DNA of 64,000 nt. Origin: Microthyrium microscopicum. Lineage: Eukaryota; Ascomycota; Dothideomycetes; Microthyriales; Microthyriaceae. The stretch lies in the NCBI GenBank assembly GCA_010405405.1, contig MU004233.1:1671706-1735705 (forward strand), in the 5' to 3' direction. This document shows, piece by piece, positions 1-12,263 of this stretch (position 1 is its first letter; each line of letters begins with the position of its first letter). A model generated the notes under the pieces. That model had not been told where the DNA came from and ran no database searches. It saw only the letters and a list, made by a program, of their open reading frames with translations. Both the position numbers and the translations under genes were made by a program.

Positions 1-894
1 AATATAATCCGCCATGATCTGGTGAGTGCGTCCAGAAGGATGATACTCGTCCCAAAACACCATCTTATCAGGGTCAGAACACTGCGTGATATTCGCCGTC
101 TCGCCATAAGCCCCAGTAAGACAACTTCCGTAAGCTCCTAAGGTCTTGAATCCATATTTGGTAGGCGTACCATAATAGTAGAAACTTCTATACAGTGGTA
201 GGAAATCCACATATGTGAGTGAGCTCTCACTAGTCTTCCCGGCCAGTTGCTGTCGGAATCCGCTGGCAAGAAGAGAAAGCTGCTTTGGATAATCCTCCGA
301 GAATTTGAGAAGCACTTCCTTAGTCACTGGATCGGCATAGGTGTCGTATGGGATCTGAGTAGCATCGTAGTAATGCAACAAGAGAATGTGCTGTGCTCCA
401 GCATTGACTAGCTTCGTGAGACTGCCGCTCAGCGATGCTGCGATTTGTGCCGATGTCAAATTAGTGTTGAAAAAGATGTCGTTGAAACCGCCCAGTAAGG
501 CAAACAGGGTAGTTTCGAAGGAGATGCTGGTGTTGTTTGTTTTCAGAAAGCTGTCCACTTGTTCTGCGATTCCAGGCACTGCAACGTCAGACTTTGCTCC
601 TGTGTAGCCTTGCACTAGGACGTTGGATGTAGTCGCTCCGCCATATGCGTAGTCGTAGAGTGGGATTGAAAGATTACTGGCGACGTTCTCAGCCCAGACC
701 GGACCATTGGAAAATCTGCCCTGGTCGTATACTGCTAGGGGCCAGGTGCCGTTGGTGATTGTGTATGAGCCGTTGCCATTGTCTGTGAATGAGTCTCCGA
801 AGACGACAAGTGACGAGAACTTTGTAGTTGCAGCAGCCCAGGAAGTCGATGGGAGAATGATACCCACAAACAACGAAAAGCGTTTGAAAGTCAT
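1..894 (-). CDS. Secreted GDSL esterase/lipase (CE16 acetylesterase-like), 3' end outside window
   Basis: The frame is open for 298 codons from ATG at 894 to base 1 and continues off the window, so the C-terminus is missing. It begins with a signal peptide (MTFKRFSLFVGIILPSTSWA). Block I of the GDSL/SGNH family follows at about residues 33-39 (FGDSFTDNGNG) with the nucleophile serine. Block III-like GGFNDIF lies mid-protein. The catalytic Asp/His pair sits in DEYHPSGRTHQ near the window edge. The RFSNGPVW and YAYGGATTSN stretches are typical of fungal CE16-like esterases that remove acetyl groups from plant polysaccharides. That substrate is inferred from the family. Several NxS/T sequons fit secretion. 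A TATA-like tract at 1101-1110 lies about 210 bp upstream of the start. No intron is visible in this part. Confidence 0.9.
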   Translation of the reverse strand, partial: MTFKRFSLFVGIILPSTSWAAATTKFSSLVVFGDSFTDNGNGSYTITNGTWPLAVYDQGRFSNGPVWAENVASNLSIPLYDYAYGGATTSNVLVQGYTGAKSDVAVPGIAEQVDSFLKTNNTSISFETTLFALLGGFNDIFFNTNLTSAQIAASLSGSLTKLVNAGAQHILLLHYYDATQIPYDTYADPVTKEVLLKFSEDYPKQLSLLASGFRQQLAGKTSESSLTYVDFLPLYRSFYYYGTPTKYGFKTLGAYGSCLTGAYGETANITQCSDPDKMVFWDEYHPSGRTHQIMADYI

Positions 895-1892
895 GATTCA
901 ACCGCCTGTAAAACTGCACGGAAGCAAGGGTTGATTTGTCGTTTGCAATCAATTTTGGAATAGGGCTGATTCTCTTTCTTTTCCGGACTGACCAAAAACT
1001 GTATGCGCTCAAGTCAAGAACGAAATACTCTGAGATCTGTGGTTCGGTTTGGGAAATGCGGAATGGAATCAATCTTGTCTTGCTCTGGTAACACGGTAGA
1101 CATATATATAATCCAAGACTTGATGTAGCAAACACGTTCTTGCTTTGATGTTGTCGATCCACCGGGTCGTCGTACATGTTCTCATAAGCTGGAAAAGTGA
1201 TCGACCAAACCCAGTCAGCACTAATGAAGTAAGTCGCGTTTAGGACCTAATCGGGTTGCTTACTTATCTAGGTACCTAGATATATATTTACACAAGCGTC
1301 TTCTGGCTTCATGACCGCCCATTTGAATCTACGAGTAAAGGCCTGACTCAGGAAAGTAGATATTTATTCCACCGTATCGTTGCAAAGCCGATTTCTCTAC
1401 AGAAATACTGAGTTCTTCTGATTTTATTCCTTCGAAACAGTCACCTGTTGACAGAATCGTTCTCTTCCCTGGAAATGCTGCGCATTGGATGAATTTCCAT
1501 AATCATCACGAAGGGGTTTTGGTGCGTGTGGTAAAAGATCCTGAGAACGCTCGTAAGGTCAAGCATAACGATTGCTTGGTAGATCACAACAATTGGTAGA
1601 AGCTTTTTGAAGCTGTTGTAAAGGTCCTTTCGTTTTCAATCGATATACTGACGTTGATTTTGATTGTTTTGACTGTGGTGGTAGACGACAAATGGCCAGT
1701 GACTTCCGAAAAGGAAGAGCAGCTTCTCATCGACCGGAACACGATATTCATCTTCCTTACAGTTAGTTTGATGTTCCTGGTGCTACGAAGGCAATAGCGC
1801 TCAGACCAGCATGTGCATAACGTATGCCTGGCCAAAGATGACCCGCGATGCTGTTCGCTCGGAGCCGATGTCTCTCTACCAGGTTACCGGTA
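895..1892. other. Intergenic: esterase promoter and photolyase 3' flank
   Basis: No convincing gene is present. The short frames here have random-looking composition. The esterase-proximal part holds a TATA-like run at 1101-1110. A palindrome, CTAGGTACCTAG, lies near 1268-1279. Confidence 0.6.
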
Positions 1893-3882
1893 TCATAATC
1901 TCCGCTTCTTCTGAATCATTCCATCTAGCTTCATCTGGCCACCAACTCTTTTCCTTCCCGCAGTTAGCTTCAGGTCTTCGGGAGGCCTGAGTTCGCTTAT
2001 CGATGTTGCATCGCCGCCCGTTATCTCTCCTGTAAAGCTACCAACAGCAGAGCCGTGGACAGCAGCACCAGGACCAACTGGACCTTTAGTAACGCCTTCA
2101 CCTTCGTTGTCGAACAACTCTTGCCATGATCCATCTTTGACTTCAGGATTATCTCCAAAGATATGAACAGAGTAAGCCTTTTTCATCGCATCGAGGCATA
2201 TCTTCCTCCTTTCGCTGAAGTCAAACATCGGCTTTGGATAAACTTTGATATCCAACCCGTTCACATCAGAATCCAAACCATCCCCTTTAATGACGCAGCC
2301 CCATGACTTTTGATCAGCAATAGGTGCTTTCCAAGGTTCGTAGATGTACTTCGCCGGATATTTTCCAAGTTCTGGTACATATTTCCTCACAAAGTCACCA
2401 TTCTTGTCCCATTTTGCTGGAAACGTGATAGGACTGTATATGCGAAAGTACTGGGAGAAGAAAGCAGTAGCGCTCAACCACTGCCAATTGCCAGCATTGC
2501 AAGCGACTTCATGGTCGAGTAACCACATTTCAAAGACTTCAGCACCGCGCTCCCAATCAATATAGCATCCGCCTCTTGTGAGAAAGCAGGCAACTGCGTG
2601 ACGACCCAAGTGGTGGATCCAACCTTCCGTTCGTAGTTGACGCATAAGCCCATCGATCCAGGGAAATCCTGTCGTCCCGCTCTGCCAGCGCTTGAACCAA
2701 ATGTCTGCTTCCACCGAATCAATGGAATATTTAGTAGGATACGCAGTCTTATCGTCGTAGATACTTGGGAGATGCCAGGGGATGAATCGACATTTTGGAT
2801 TGTCGAGCATCCTTCCAAATTTATGGCCTAGTGATGCTTGGGCGCCGAAGTACATATCTCGGAAAAGAAGTTGGCCGGTTAGATTTGTGGGTGGAACTGT
2901 TGCTTTTCCTTTGTGCCTTTTGCTAAAAGAGACTATTGTGTCTTCAGTATCCCAGTAAAATTTGCGAATCGAGAGCGACCCGAAGTGAAGATGAGGTGAT
3001 AGTAGGGTGGTAGATTGTGGAGAGAATGCTGTAGGTGCTGATTCTGGCTTTGAAAAGGTTGCGATGTAGTTTGGATCGGATATTAGATCTGCTAGATTCT
3101 TTAAAGCTATTGACTCTCCGCCGCGATGGGGAGTGGTTGCTGGTGTTATTCCTAGTTCTTTCAATGTTGGGACGGCGAAATCGCCATTCGGCCCTGCGAT
3201 GGACATGTACGAGGAATCTTTCGAGTTTCTGTAGCCGGCGTTACGGTCCAGTAATGGTTCAGGAAGACTGTGATCAATCTCGAAGGACGTATCTCCTGGA
3301 TCTGGTAGAGATAAAGGGGCAGGTAATGGACGAGGCACTGCTGGAAGCTTCTTTGCTGCAGATTGAACCTGAGCTATGGTCATTGTTGGACCACCATTGA
3401 TGTCAACAAGCTCATCTGGATCGTATAAGTTTCGGCCTTGTCTACATATGATAGTAATGCCGGCTTTCTTGGCCAAATTGGTCACTTCATGGTCTCGATC
3501 TCGCGCATAGGCGTCTGTGTCCTTTTCGAACACCAAGTGGGTAATTCTCCAGGCCTTGAAAAGCTTTGGAAGCACCGTCTGTGGTGCTTCTCTCAGAACA
3601 AACAGTTTTGATTTTGAGTTCAGCTTTGTGATATTTGTTGAGAGATCATTTTGGCAGTCAATTCTGGAACAAATTAGCCCCTTTTTTGAAGTGATAGAAG
3701 AATACTAACAGAAACTGCCACCGATTCGGACCAACTCGAGTATTGTAAACGTATTGCGGGTCCCATGTCCAGATGGGATATAAAACTTCAGGATACAAGT
3801 CTAAAGCTGCTTTCAGGCCCGGCGAATCGTGCAATCGGAGATCAGTCCGAAACCAATAAAGAACTCGAGGTTTGACAGTCAT
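1893..3882 (-). CDS. (6-4) photolyase / animal-type cryptochrome family protein
   Basis: There are two exons, 3710-3882 and 1893-3663, with a 46-nt intron (GTTAGT...CCAG). Together they give 647 aa. The N-terminal photolyase alpha/beta domain starts VLYWFRTDLRLHDSPGLKAA (about residues 7-26). The FAD-binding domain contains TGFPWIDGLMRQLRTEGW and HHLGRHAVACFLTRG (about residues 408-422). The paired histidines of that last motif mark the (6-4) photolyase/CRY branch; class I CPD photolyases have a different sequence there. NWQWLSATAFF and FPAKYIYEPW-like segments follow. Members are light-activated flavoproteins that repair UV (6-4) photoproducts, and some fungal ones also regulate transcription. 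The long C-terminal tail ends in a basic KKRRL that could be a nuclear signal. The gene is divergent from the DsbA-like gene, sharing about 630 bp of promoter. Whether it repairs DNA, senses light or does both cannot be read from sequence. Confidence 0.93.
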
Positions 3883-4509
3883 TTTCAGCGATTTCTGTCA
3901 TTCCTAGAAATTATGTATGCAAGACCCTGGACAATATATCCTTGGAGAACATCCCAAGGTCCTCTTGGCCAAAAAGCTGTTGAGCATTCTTGGTGTTTGC
4001 TTGCAATCTATGACGCTTTCTTGACCACTTCAAGCGCCACCCAGCCGCTCAGAAGAGCCTCATTCATGCTTTCAGAAACAACAATTTGAGGTCCCTGTTT
4101 AGCAGACTACGCTGTCGTTAAAAATGTAAATTTTTACATCAATTAGGTAGAATTGTTAAAAGAATCAGCTTGTCCATTCGCTGCCTCTTTCTGAGAGGGA
4201 TCCGAGTTCTGGATAAAACAACATTTTCGAAAACAACAAAGACTAAGAAAGTTATATGAGATTCCTAAATTGATGAACATTTTGTGTACAATTGCTTCAT
4301 TTCACTTCAATATGCTGGCGCCTACCCAGATCAATTAGACACGAATGCTTTATTAGAGTAATAAGATGGCAGCAACGCTAAGCTCGAGGTCATCGATCGA
4401 CAGTCAATTCCCAGCCAACCAGGCTTTCATCAAACCATTTCAACAATATATAAATCTAGCATTTGAATCCAAAACCGACCATAAAAAACACCCACCACCC
4501 ACCAAAACA
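3883..4509. promoter_or_regulatory. Shared divergent promoter, photolyase / DsbA-like gene
   Basis: This non-coding stretch lies between two divergent start codons. It holds an inverted repeat at about 4123-4138 (ATGTAAA-TT-TTTACAT). No light-response element was identified by eye. Confidence 0.5.
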
Positions 4510-5326
4510 ATGCCAGCCTACACCATAACCATAATATCCGACCCCGTCTGCCCCTGGTGCTACATCGGTCACAACCGCCTCACCCGCGGTACTTCTCCCC
4601 ACCTCCCATCCCTCATGCCCCAATATCCCTTCACCAACACTATTCTCCTTCACCACTGACCTCTCCCTAGCAATATCCCTCTTCACAAAAACCCACCCCG
4701 CCGGCCCATCCTCCACATTCAGCATATCCTGGTCACCCTTCTATCTCGACCCCAGCGCCCCAACCCATAGCATCTCCAAGCGCGAACGCGCAGCCCAACG
4801 GCATGGACAGGCACGTGTAGACGAGATGTTTGCGCGGTTGAGGACACTTGGGGAGAGGGAGGGGATTGTGTTTAGCTTTGAGGGCAGGATTGGGAGTACG
4901 AGGAATGCGCATCGGCTGATTGGGCTTGCTGGGAAACAAGGCGAGGAGAGCGGGATGCAGGGGGCGGTGGTGGAGGGTCTATTTAAGGAGCATTTTGAGG
5001 GAGATGCTGATATCACGGACGTGGACTGGCTAGTTAGTGTCGCGACGGAGGCGGGGATGGATGGGGAGATGGTGAGGAGTTATTTGGAAAGTGAGGAGGG
5101 TGGGGAGGCGGTTGATGAGACGGCGAGACGGAATCGCGGGAAGGTTAATGGAGTGCCGGCGTTTGAGATTGGGGAGTTTTTTGTAGAGGGGGCGCAGGAG
5201 GAGATGGAGTTTTATGAAGTTTTTGCGAAAATTGCGGAGAGAGAGGAAGGGACGTATAAGTTTCTGGGCGCGAAGCAGGCGAAGAAAGAGGTAAGTGGAG
5301 GAAACGCGGAGGTCGGGCTGTGTTAA
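4510..5326 (+). CDS. DsbA/FrnE-family thioredoxin-fold oxidoreductase
   Basis: There are two exons, 4510-4588 and 4671-5326, with an 82-nt intron; the product is 244 aa. ATG 4510 was chosen because the redox motif CPWC falls at residues 14-17, the usual place for this family. The preceding in-frame ATG at 4366 would add an unrelated extension. After the splice the protein continues with SISWSPFYLDP and then the helical insertion, including GSTRNAHRLIGLA. A cis-proline context follows (VNGVPAFEIGEFFVEGAQ, about residues 190-207). This is the DSBA-like family often annotated as FrnE or 2-hydroxychromene-2-carboxylate isomerase-like; the fungal members are thought to be thiol oxidoreductases with unknown partners. 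No signal peptide is seen, so a cytosolic location is likely. A GTAAGT near 5291 could be an unused donor; the frame simply continues to the stop. Confidence 0.85.
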
Positions 5327-5423
5327 GGAGTTGATTATGCCATTATAAGAGATCGCGTAGAATTGTTTAAGATGATGCGATTGAAGATGCTATCAAGTTA
5401 CATCAAATATCATACAACAGCTA

Positions 5424-8034
5424 CTAAGCCTTGACCAGCCGAGTTGCGATGAACCAGCAGAGTATGCCCGACATTATCATGCCCATTGTGATACCAAAGA
5501 ACCAGCGTAAATCTCCTTCCTCGCCCTGCTCGCCTGGCACTCTAGTGTTCATGCCAAACAGTCCAGTAACAATATTCATGGGCAGAACAATAGTACCCAA
5601 TATAGTCAACTTGTTCAGCATGTCATTCGTCTTCTCTGAGCGTTCATTCATGCGCATGTTGATTTGGCCCAGATAATTTCCATGAGCTCGAGATAGGATA
5701 TTTTCGTAGTGGCTTAGATTGCCTGTCATGGTGACAATGTGATCTTGGATATCACCTAGGTAGAGTCCAATTTCGCTTCGTGGTGCAACTTCCCATTGCT
5801 CGTTGCATCGTTTTGCAAAGCCTTTGATTACATCGGCTTTGGTTCCAAGGAGGCGGTATAGGCTCATGACTTTCTTCCGGCAGTCACCTACATGTCGCAG
5901 CATATTGGCCTGGAAGTCTCCGAGATTCTCTGCACCTGGATCTTTTTCGGACACTGCAGTATAGCCTTCGGTGCTTCTGCTGCTGCTTGTGAAACCACCG
6001 AGGATTTTTTTGAAGATGGATCGGCGTGGTTTGTGCTTCTTTGGTGTATCTTCTTCCCAGTTGGCGACATCGAGTATTGCTAGGTCGATTTGGTCAACCT
6101 CTTCCTCAATCTTCTGGATGAGTGGAGCATATGCATCAGTTACATCGTCAATGAGAGCATATGAGATCCAGTCTGTGGTGAGGAAGAGATAGTCAGAAAG
6201 TTGTCGAATTCTGCGCCGTACATTTGCAGGATGAGGTGTTTGTGAAAAATGGAACTAGAGCTGTTAGAAAAGTTGCACAATATCCAAGGCAATAACTTAC
6301 GCTGAGGACGCCTTCGCGGAAAACAACAACATATATGTTCACCGGCTCCATATAATCCTCGCTATTCTGGTCTTGTTCGAATGAACGATAGTTAACAAAG
6401 TAGTAGTTGCGGAAAAGCTCGACTTTCTCTCGTTCCTCTTGCGTCATAATGTCTTCTGCTGTGAGTGGATGGATTCCAAACGTCTTAGATAGATATCTCA
6501 TTTCTGCATCGGTAGGACACAGCACATCCAACCAGAAAACCGGACGTGGTCCATATTTCGGAATCTTTTCTCTCGGTGGTGATTTGACTCCGGTAGGAGT
6601 ACCACGACCAGTAGGAGTCTCAGAGGAATTGGCAGTACTAGCTTGTTTGCCATTTCGGAAAATACTAGGGGGCCGGTTCATGGCTCCAGAGATTTTCCTA
6701 TCCAAGTCATTGCCACCGGAAAGAGTTCTTGACATGTCATCGTCATCATCCTCGTCAGAGCTTGAGTCTTCCAGGATAGTGGGCTCAGGACGGAAGAGGT
6801 CGTGAAAACTTTGGCCATCCTGGAGGAGCTCTGATATGGTTTGACTGTGTATAGTGCTTTCAAACTCCTCGTTGAAATAAGTAAAGCGATATGGTGCGTC
6901 TTCAACTTGACGATGCCAGTCCACACGACGCGGCCGAAGTCGTCCTTCAACCAGAAGAGGTTCGTTGACTTTTCTAGCTCGAACCCTACCCTCAAAAGCA
7001 AGCTCTTCCATTTCCTCTACACTCCAAGCATCCAATATTCGTAGATCTGGCCAGTGCTTGGCGTGTCTTCGGCGAGGTCGAGCACTTCCTATATCGGTCT
7101 CTGGTCGATTAGACTCCTCTTCTTCCGCAATCTCAGAGAGTATATCTTGTGGGAAGCAAACATCCTCCTCCGCAACCAGAGTCATCCGTCGTTTCACTCC
7201 AGGTGGACTTCCATCGATGTTGCTAAATTCCATCGGCTGATCAATGTCAATGATAGCGTCTCTAGCAAACGGTTCGTCATGCACCATAGAGTCTGATATG
7301 TCTGCAGGTATACCGTTCGTCGGGCTGCCAGGCCTAGATGGGGGATTGTTGACATCAAAGTCCATGGCCAGTAGAGAGGTAGTGCGAGGGAGGTCGACCG
7401 AGCGGCGTCTACCAGACCTTGACGAGTCTCGTGAAGTGTGACGCCAAACGGAGCTGAATCTTTGATTGTTTCCTTGAGAGTTTCCATGGATGGGAGATGG
7501 CCGTCGTCCCCAGTATTGGGAGCCAAGAAGAGGCGATCTCTCATCTTGTGATGGGTCTTGTAGCTCGAGATCAGGTACAGTGGTTGAACGACCTAGTCGA
7601 GAAGTACTCATAGTGCCATGGTTAGGATTGAAACGCGACTGTGAGCCGTACAAGCTTTGATGGAGGCTTTGTCTACGGGCTTGTAGAGGTCCATTTTCTC
7701 TGTAATTGTCGAATTAGATACTGTAAAACTGTATGTGATATGCATCCTACCGATGATCGAGTAGAGCCTCACTATTCAAGCTTTCCGAGCTCTCGTTCCC
7801 CCGGCCCAGTCTGTATATGCTGTCGCGAGGATTTGGGGCAGAATCAACGTGTGGCTGAAGAGGTGGACGTTCTTGATCGGAATGTGAAGGGGCGTCTGCG
7901 TCGGCAACAAAGGACTGGCGACGTCCTTTGCGCTTCTTGTTCTTACGTTTTCGTTTAGGAAGGGATTGAGGAGGCATTGCGGCTAACGGCGGTCGTTCAC
8001 GATCATCGGATCTACCTCTTGAGGGACTCGTCAT
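5424..8034 (-). CDS. CorA-type Mg2+ transporter, MNR2/ALR1-like
   Basis: There are three exons, 7751-8034, 6301-7699 and 5424-6254, with introns of 51 and 46 nt and closed phases; the product is 837 aa. The N-terminal half is long, polar and probably disordered. It includes a Lys/Arg cluster near residues 27-43, a DERSPLL motif and an acidic SSSDEDDDDD stretch. The CorA domain follows. The C-terminal pore has two membrane helices, about 777-794 and 812-832, with the signature GMN at about 795-797 directly after the first helix. CorA/Mrs2/Alr proteins form pentameric Mg2+ channels. The large extension and motif pattern fit the fungal ALR1 (plasma membrane) or MNR2 (vacuole) group, and I lean to MNR2. 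The exon 2/3 junction restores the VLSFHFSQTPHPANVRRRI block, which supports the splice. Its 3' end converges on the DsbA-like gene with 97 bp between stop codons. Confidence 0.9.
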
Positions 8035-9022
8035 AGCAATAGGATGAGGCTACAGTGACATGATGGAAGAAGAGAAGAGGTAGTTGGAGAGAAGGTTCGG
8101 CTAAGGAAGGCAAGCTGAGTTGTTATGTGGAGAAAATGGAGAAGTGGTCAGACTTGTTGAAGTGGAACCGGGTTTGTGGTGGGAAAGTTCAAAGCGGGAG
8201 AACTGGGATGATGGATCGGTTTCGATGATGAACCTAACAGGTAGGTACAAGGATTAAGCTTTTGAGCTTTTGTGTCCGGGATGAGACGAGAAGAGAAGAA
8301 GCTTGTTCTGAATGCTTGAAATCAAGCCAAGAGGATGGACAAAGTCGAGATCAAGGTATTGTGGTAATGATTGGGAAGTGGACAAGTGGTTCAGCGAAAG
8401 TCGACTACGGTACCAGAGACTGATGATTGATGCTTCATGAGTGTCGCGTGCGTGAGCAGAGTCTTGGCATTCAACCAAGCTTTCTTTCTACTTTTCTACC
8501 AAAAGCTACTTGCATTTCTGTCGCCAGGGGCAAAATTCTTCATCAATCACTTCAATCGTCAAATTTTTACTCAAGCTTTTCTTTTTCGCGCGTACTGTCT
8601 GTCTGTCTTCCAAGAGTACAATGCCCCACACCTGTCCCCTACACTAATTGAATCCTCTTATGGACGCGTCAATTGAAGACCCCTTAAAGTACACCTTCCA
8701 AGAACGCGTGCGGATGGTGTCGTTGAACGACAGTAATCGACACTGAAGATGGGGTCCGAAACATCAATCAGAGCGGTTGCTGTCTGCAATTGCTTAAGAT
8801 ACCCGTTGAGTTGGTACGTTTCATGTACCTTGTGTGTATGTCTATTGCCTACCTAGGTGATTATATTACTATTATATGCGTCAGAATAGGACTGTATCTC
8901 CAGTACTAGATCGTGCAGCTTCAACGCCAGGTTTTCACTCTGCTTGCCGTTGCTGAAGAACACAAATCGTTCCGGCTAGGCAAAAGACCCTCGTCTTAAG
9001 AAAAAGTTCTCCTCCTGGCAAG
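8035..9022. other. Intergenic: transporter promoter and carboxylesterase 3' flank
   Basis: No gene was recognised. The part near 8040-8300 is purine-rich (GAAGAGAAGAGG-like) on the plus strand, as in a pyrimidine-rich fungal 5' leader on the minus strand. Overlapping small frames at 8427-8676 look like chance ORFs. Confidence 0.55.
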
Positions 9023-10752
9023 CTAGAATGGCGGAGTTTGACCGATTTTACGAAGAGCAGTACCCCAGGCTGTGAATACCGACGCTCGTAGATTATCCGC
9101 CGTGGATCTGATTGAGTTATTCGACTGGTTTTCAAAAACAATCAAACTCTTGGAGTTGGTTTCATATTTGGGCCATTTCACCGCCTTGAAGTCTATCGAA
9201 CAGTCAGTTTCTGGTCCCATCGAAAAACATCAAAAGCATGCTTACCTTTTGGATTGTTCGGCGAAAGTCTATACGCGAAAGAAATCCAGCTATTCATCAT
9301 CGCAATAGCAACTGCATCATCGCCAGGAGTATGCCCACTCAGACTAGTTACTTCTCCAAACACATACGGCAATTCAGCACCATGCGTCACGCCAATTCTC
9401 TCAGCGACTTCTGGGCTCAATCCTGGATATTCATAGGTTAAATTCACCCAGCCGAGCGGCGGCTGCTGTCGGAAGCTATACCCCCAGGTATTCGCCTTTC
9501 TACTTGCGATTTCCAGAAGGGTGTGTTTTCCTAGCTCGAAGTAGGCGTCAGTATAGATGGCGTTTGCAGGCCAGAAGGCTGTAGGTGCTGTTGGATCTGC
9601 TTCGACTCCTTTGCCGAGACGAGCGGGGGTACTGGCATAGTAGAGGTCAACTAGATCTGCTGCATCCTGCGTGTTGTTGTTCAGAGCGGGAGCGAGAAAG
9701 GCTATCAGGTCATCGCGGCTTGGAAGGTTGAACGGATCTGGTAAAAATATCGCTCCCTCGTCGAGATTGGTGCCATGGATTATGGGCAGATGCGCAAACT
9801 GTTCCGTCTCGACGAGATAAGTAAGATTTGCATCAAACCAGTCATTGTCAATCGTATAATCGATCTCCGCCGCACTGACGAGCAGTGGCGCAATTAAGTC
9901 ATACGGGACTTGTCGAAGGCACTCGAGACCTCGAACTCCTGTACAATTGGTTTGTTGAAGCAGATCCGCATAGGTCGATGCACCAGCTTCAGCGTCGAGG
10001 GCGAGTGGAAAGTATGGAGATCCTGGGGCTCCGGATTGAGTTATCATTCCTTGAAAGTAGTTGCCGCTTTCATTTCTTATATAGGCGTAGTGAAGTTGCG
10101 CCCAGGCATTTGCTGCTCCAGATGATTCCCCAAAGATGATGACTTTCCCCGGATCACCGCCGAAACCTTTGATGTTATCATGCACCCATTTCAGAGCCAG
10201 ATATTGGTCTTTGAGGCCCAGATTCGTTACGCCAGCAGCAAGAAAAGTAGGATTATTCAAGAAGCCGAATCCACCCAGTCTGTAGTTTATGCCCACGTAT
10301 ATGATGGGTTCATCGATGGAGATGGAATGCTGGACTAACGCAGTGCCATTGTAAAAGATGGACTGCCCGTTCAAATTCGCGCCTCCATGGATGAAGAAGA
10401 GGACCGGTAGAGAAGAATGGTTCTTAATGGCGGTAGGTCTGATGATGTTGAGAGTTAGACAGTCTTCGCTGAGACCATTGTATTCCTCATAGATGGATAG
10501 CTGAGGACAACCAGGACCATAGGAGCTGGCATTGTAAACATGACTGGAATTTGAAGGCAATGGCTTCGGATCTGAGAATCGCAAGTTTCCAATTGGAGGC
10601 TCTGCGTATGGGATACCGAGGAACTGGTCTAACGTTGATATAGAAGAGTTCCCATAGAACGTGCCACTGGGACTTTCTGCTTTTGGAGTTTTCAAAGCGT
10701 CAGACGTCGCAGTATAAATAATGAGCAATGCTCGTAAGCTCAAAAGCTGCAT
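9023..10752 (-). CDS. Secreted type-B carboxylesterase/lipase (alpha/beta hydrolase)
   Basis: There are two exons, 9246-10752 and 9023-9192, with a 53-nt intron (GTAAGC...CTGAC...TAG); the product is 558 aa. Without the splice the frame stops at 9193 and loses the conserved tail VKWPKYETNSK, so the intron is needed. A signal peptide covers about residues 1-19. The N-terminal FLGIPYAEPP, SEDCLTLNI and oxyanion-hole FFIHGGAN blocks are those of the carboxylesterase/cholinesterase family. The nucleophile is Ser210 in GESSG. The catalytic acid is probably Glu332 in NLDEGA and the base His457 in VTHGAELPYVFG. Many NxS/T sites fit a secreted glycoprotein. The substrate cannot be told; related fungal enzymes hydrolyse lipids, feruloyl esters or xenobiotic esters. 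It is divergent from the GH55 gene across about 1.5 kb. Confidence 0.93.
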
Positions 10753-12263
10753 TTTCTAGCGAGGGGGCTGGGTGTAGAGCTTCAATACGAACACTGTGGA
10801 TTCCCAATGCAAGATGCTAGACACTTCTAACAGATGGTCGTAATTCTATAACTCGATTCATCAACAGACCATCGTCTTACAAAATGGAGTGGAAGAATGT
10901 TTGAATTACGTAGTATCGGTTAATGGCTTGAGGAGAAGTTCTCCAGCCATATACGATGGCGAATAAGAGGTTAGCTGCTCCTGTGGCTGCATGAAGAAGT
11001 GCTAGTTCAATTCGGAAAAGGTGCATGACGAAGCATATAAAAAGCCAGCTCATCCTACGAAGTCATATTTTACTCGCAAGTTAGAGGCTGTCGTCGGAGG
11101 AGCAGGCCTGACCAAGCTGAGAGGTATGATTTTTCGTCGAGGATCTGGAAGGTAGGTATCAATTTCACCATTCTTGTGAGAAGGTGCGGTTGTTACCTAT
11201 CGGCTGCACATCAAGTGAAATTATACGTACAGTGTCTTACACTATAGACACTATGATTGTTACCTACTGGCTTCGGTCGGATATCTGGTGCTGATATTCT
11301 CGCAATTTAATCCAGTGCGTGAGTAGATATCAAAATTTGTATCCTCGCGTGTAGGTAGTGAGGAGATTCTGGTGGCATAGTCACTGGTATCACTGCTACT
11401 TCAAAGCTGTCCAGTAGCAGGGCATAGAACTAGGCTATATGGACTATCCGGTACATATTGTAGACATACCCCTAACTCTGCAAAAACAATACAAACCTGG
11501 CATCGACACCACGTTTTGGACCATTGAGTATGTGAAAGCCAAGGCGGATCTACGACTACATACCATTCTTTTGTATATACCTATCTTTCATAGTCTGATG
11601 TATACAATTATTCAAAGCAATGTCGAACAGGTAATGTGACCGAGGCTACGTTTCAGAGGAATGGTACTGCTATATCACCTGTTTTACTGTACTTTGCCCT
11701 GCTTTCTTGGAAATGGGTCTTCCGAAATTGAGGTATTCAATGACTTGAGAGACTACTATGGGGACGAATAGCTGCATCAACACAATATCAGTGATTATAA
11801 TTGTTAAATAAAAACAGAGATCCAAAGATGATTTTGACCTATAATAAGATTCATACGGGTCCAATCAATATGGATTGACACCATGGCGATTGACATCCTC
11901 TTCGAGTTTCTGCTGATCGGTTTATGCCGTAGCGACAAGTATCAAATCGTTCTTCGAGAATCTAGTGAGAAGAATGAGGCTCTTTTCTGGGTTTACTTAT
12001 TGTCTGTTGATTAATATAGCAGGCTCATTGAACGCAGCAAATAATGCCTATAGTATTTTGATTGAATGGGATATCCGAGGACAGTGCGCAGTAAATATAA
12101 TTTACTCTAAGTTATACCGGGCTACTACCACCGAACCAAAAGTGAAGTTCGATTTTTTGGTATTCAAACTGTGAGATGCGCCTGTAAGAATCTTCTCGAA
12201 AGTCAAGGGATCCACTCTCGTTTTTTATTTTCCTGGTTCTTGAGAGTCCGTAGCTTGTCGAAA
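10753..12263. promoter_or_regulatory. Long divergent intergenic region, carboxylesterase / GH55 glucanase
   Basis: About 1.5 kb carries no recognisable gene. Small frames at 11439-11639 and 11670-11864 lack protein-like composition. It presumably holds both promoters. TACCTA/GTAGGTA-type motifs recur near 11150-11360. Confidence 0.5.

Noticed and set aside
689-1177. 162-codon minus frame overlapping the esterase start
   Set aside because: It lies out of frame over the esterase signal-peptide region and promoter and has no domain-like features.
8427-8676. Two overlapping small plus frames between the transporter and carboxylesterase
   Set aside because: Phe/Ser-rich random-looking text with no signal, domain or splice support.
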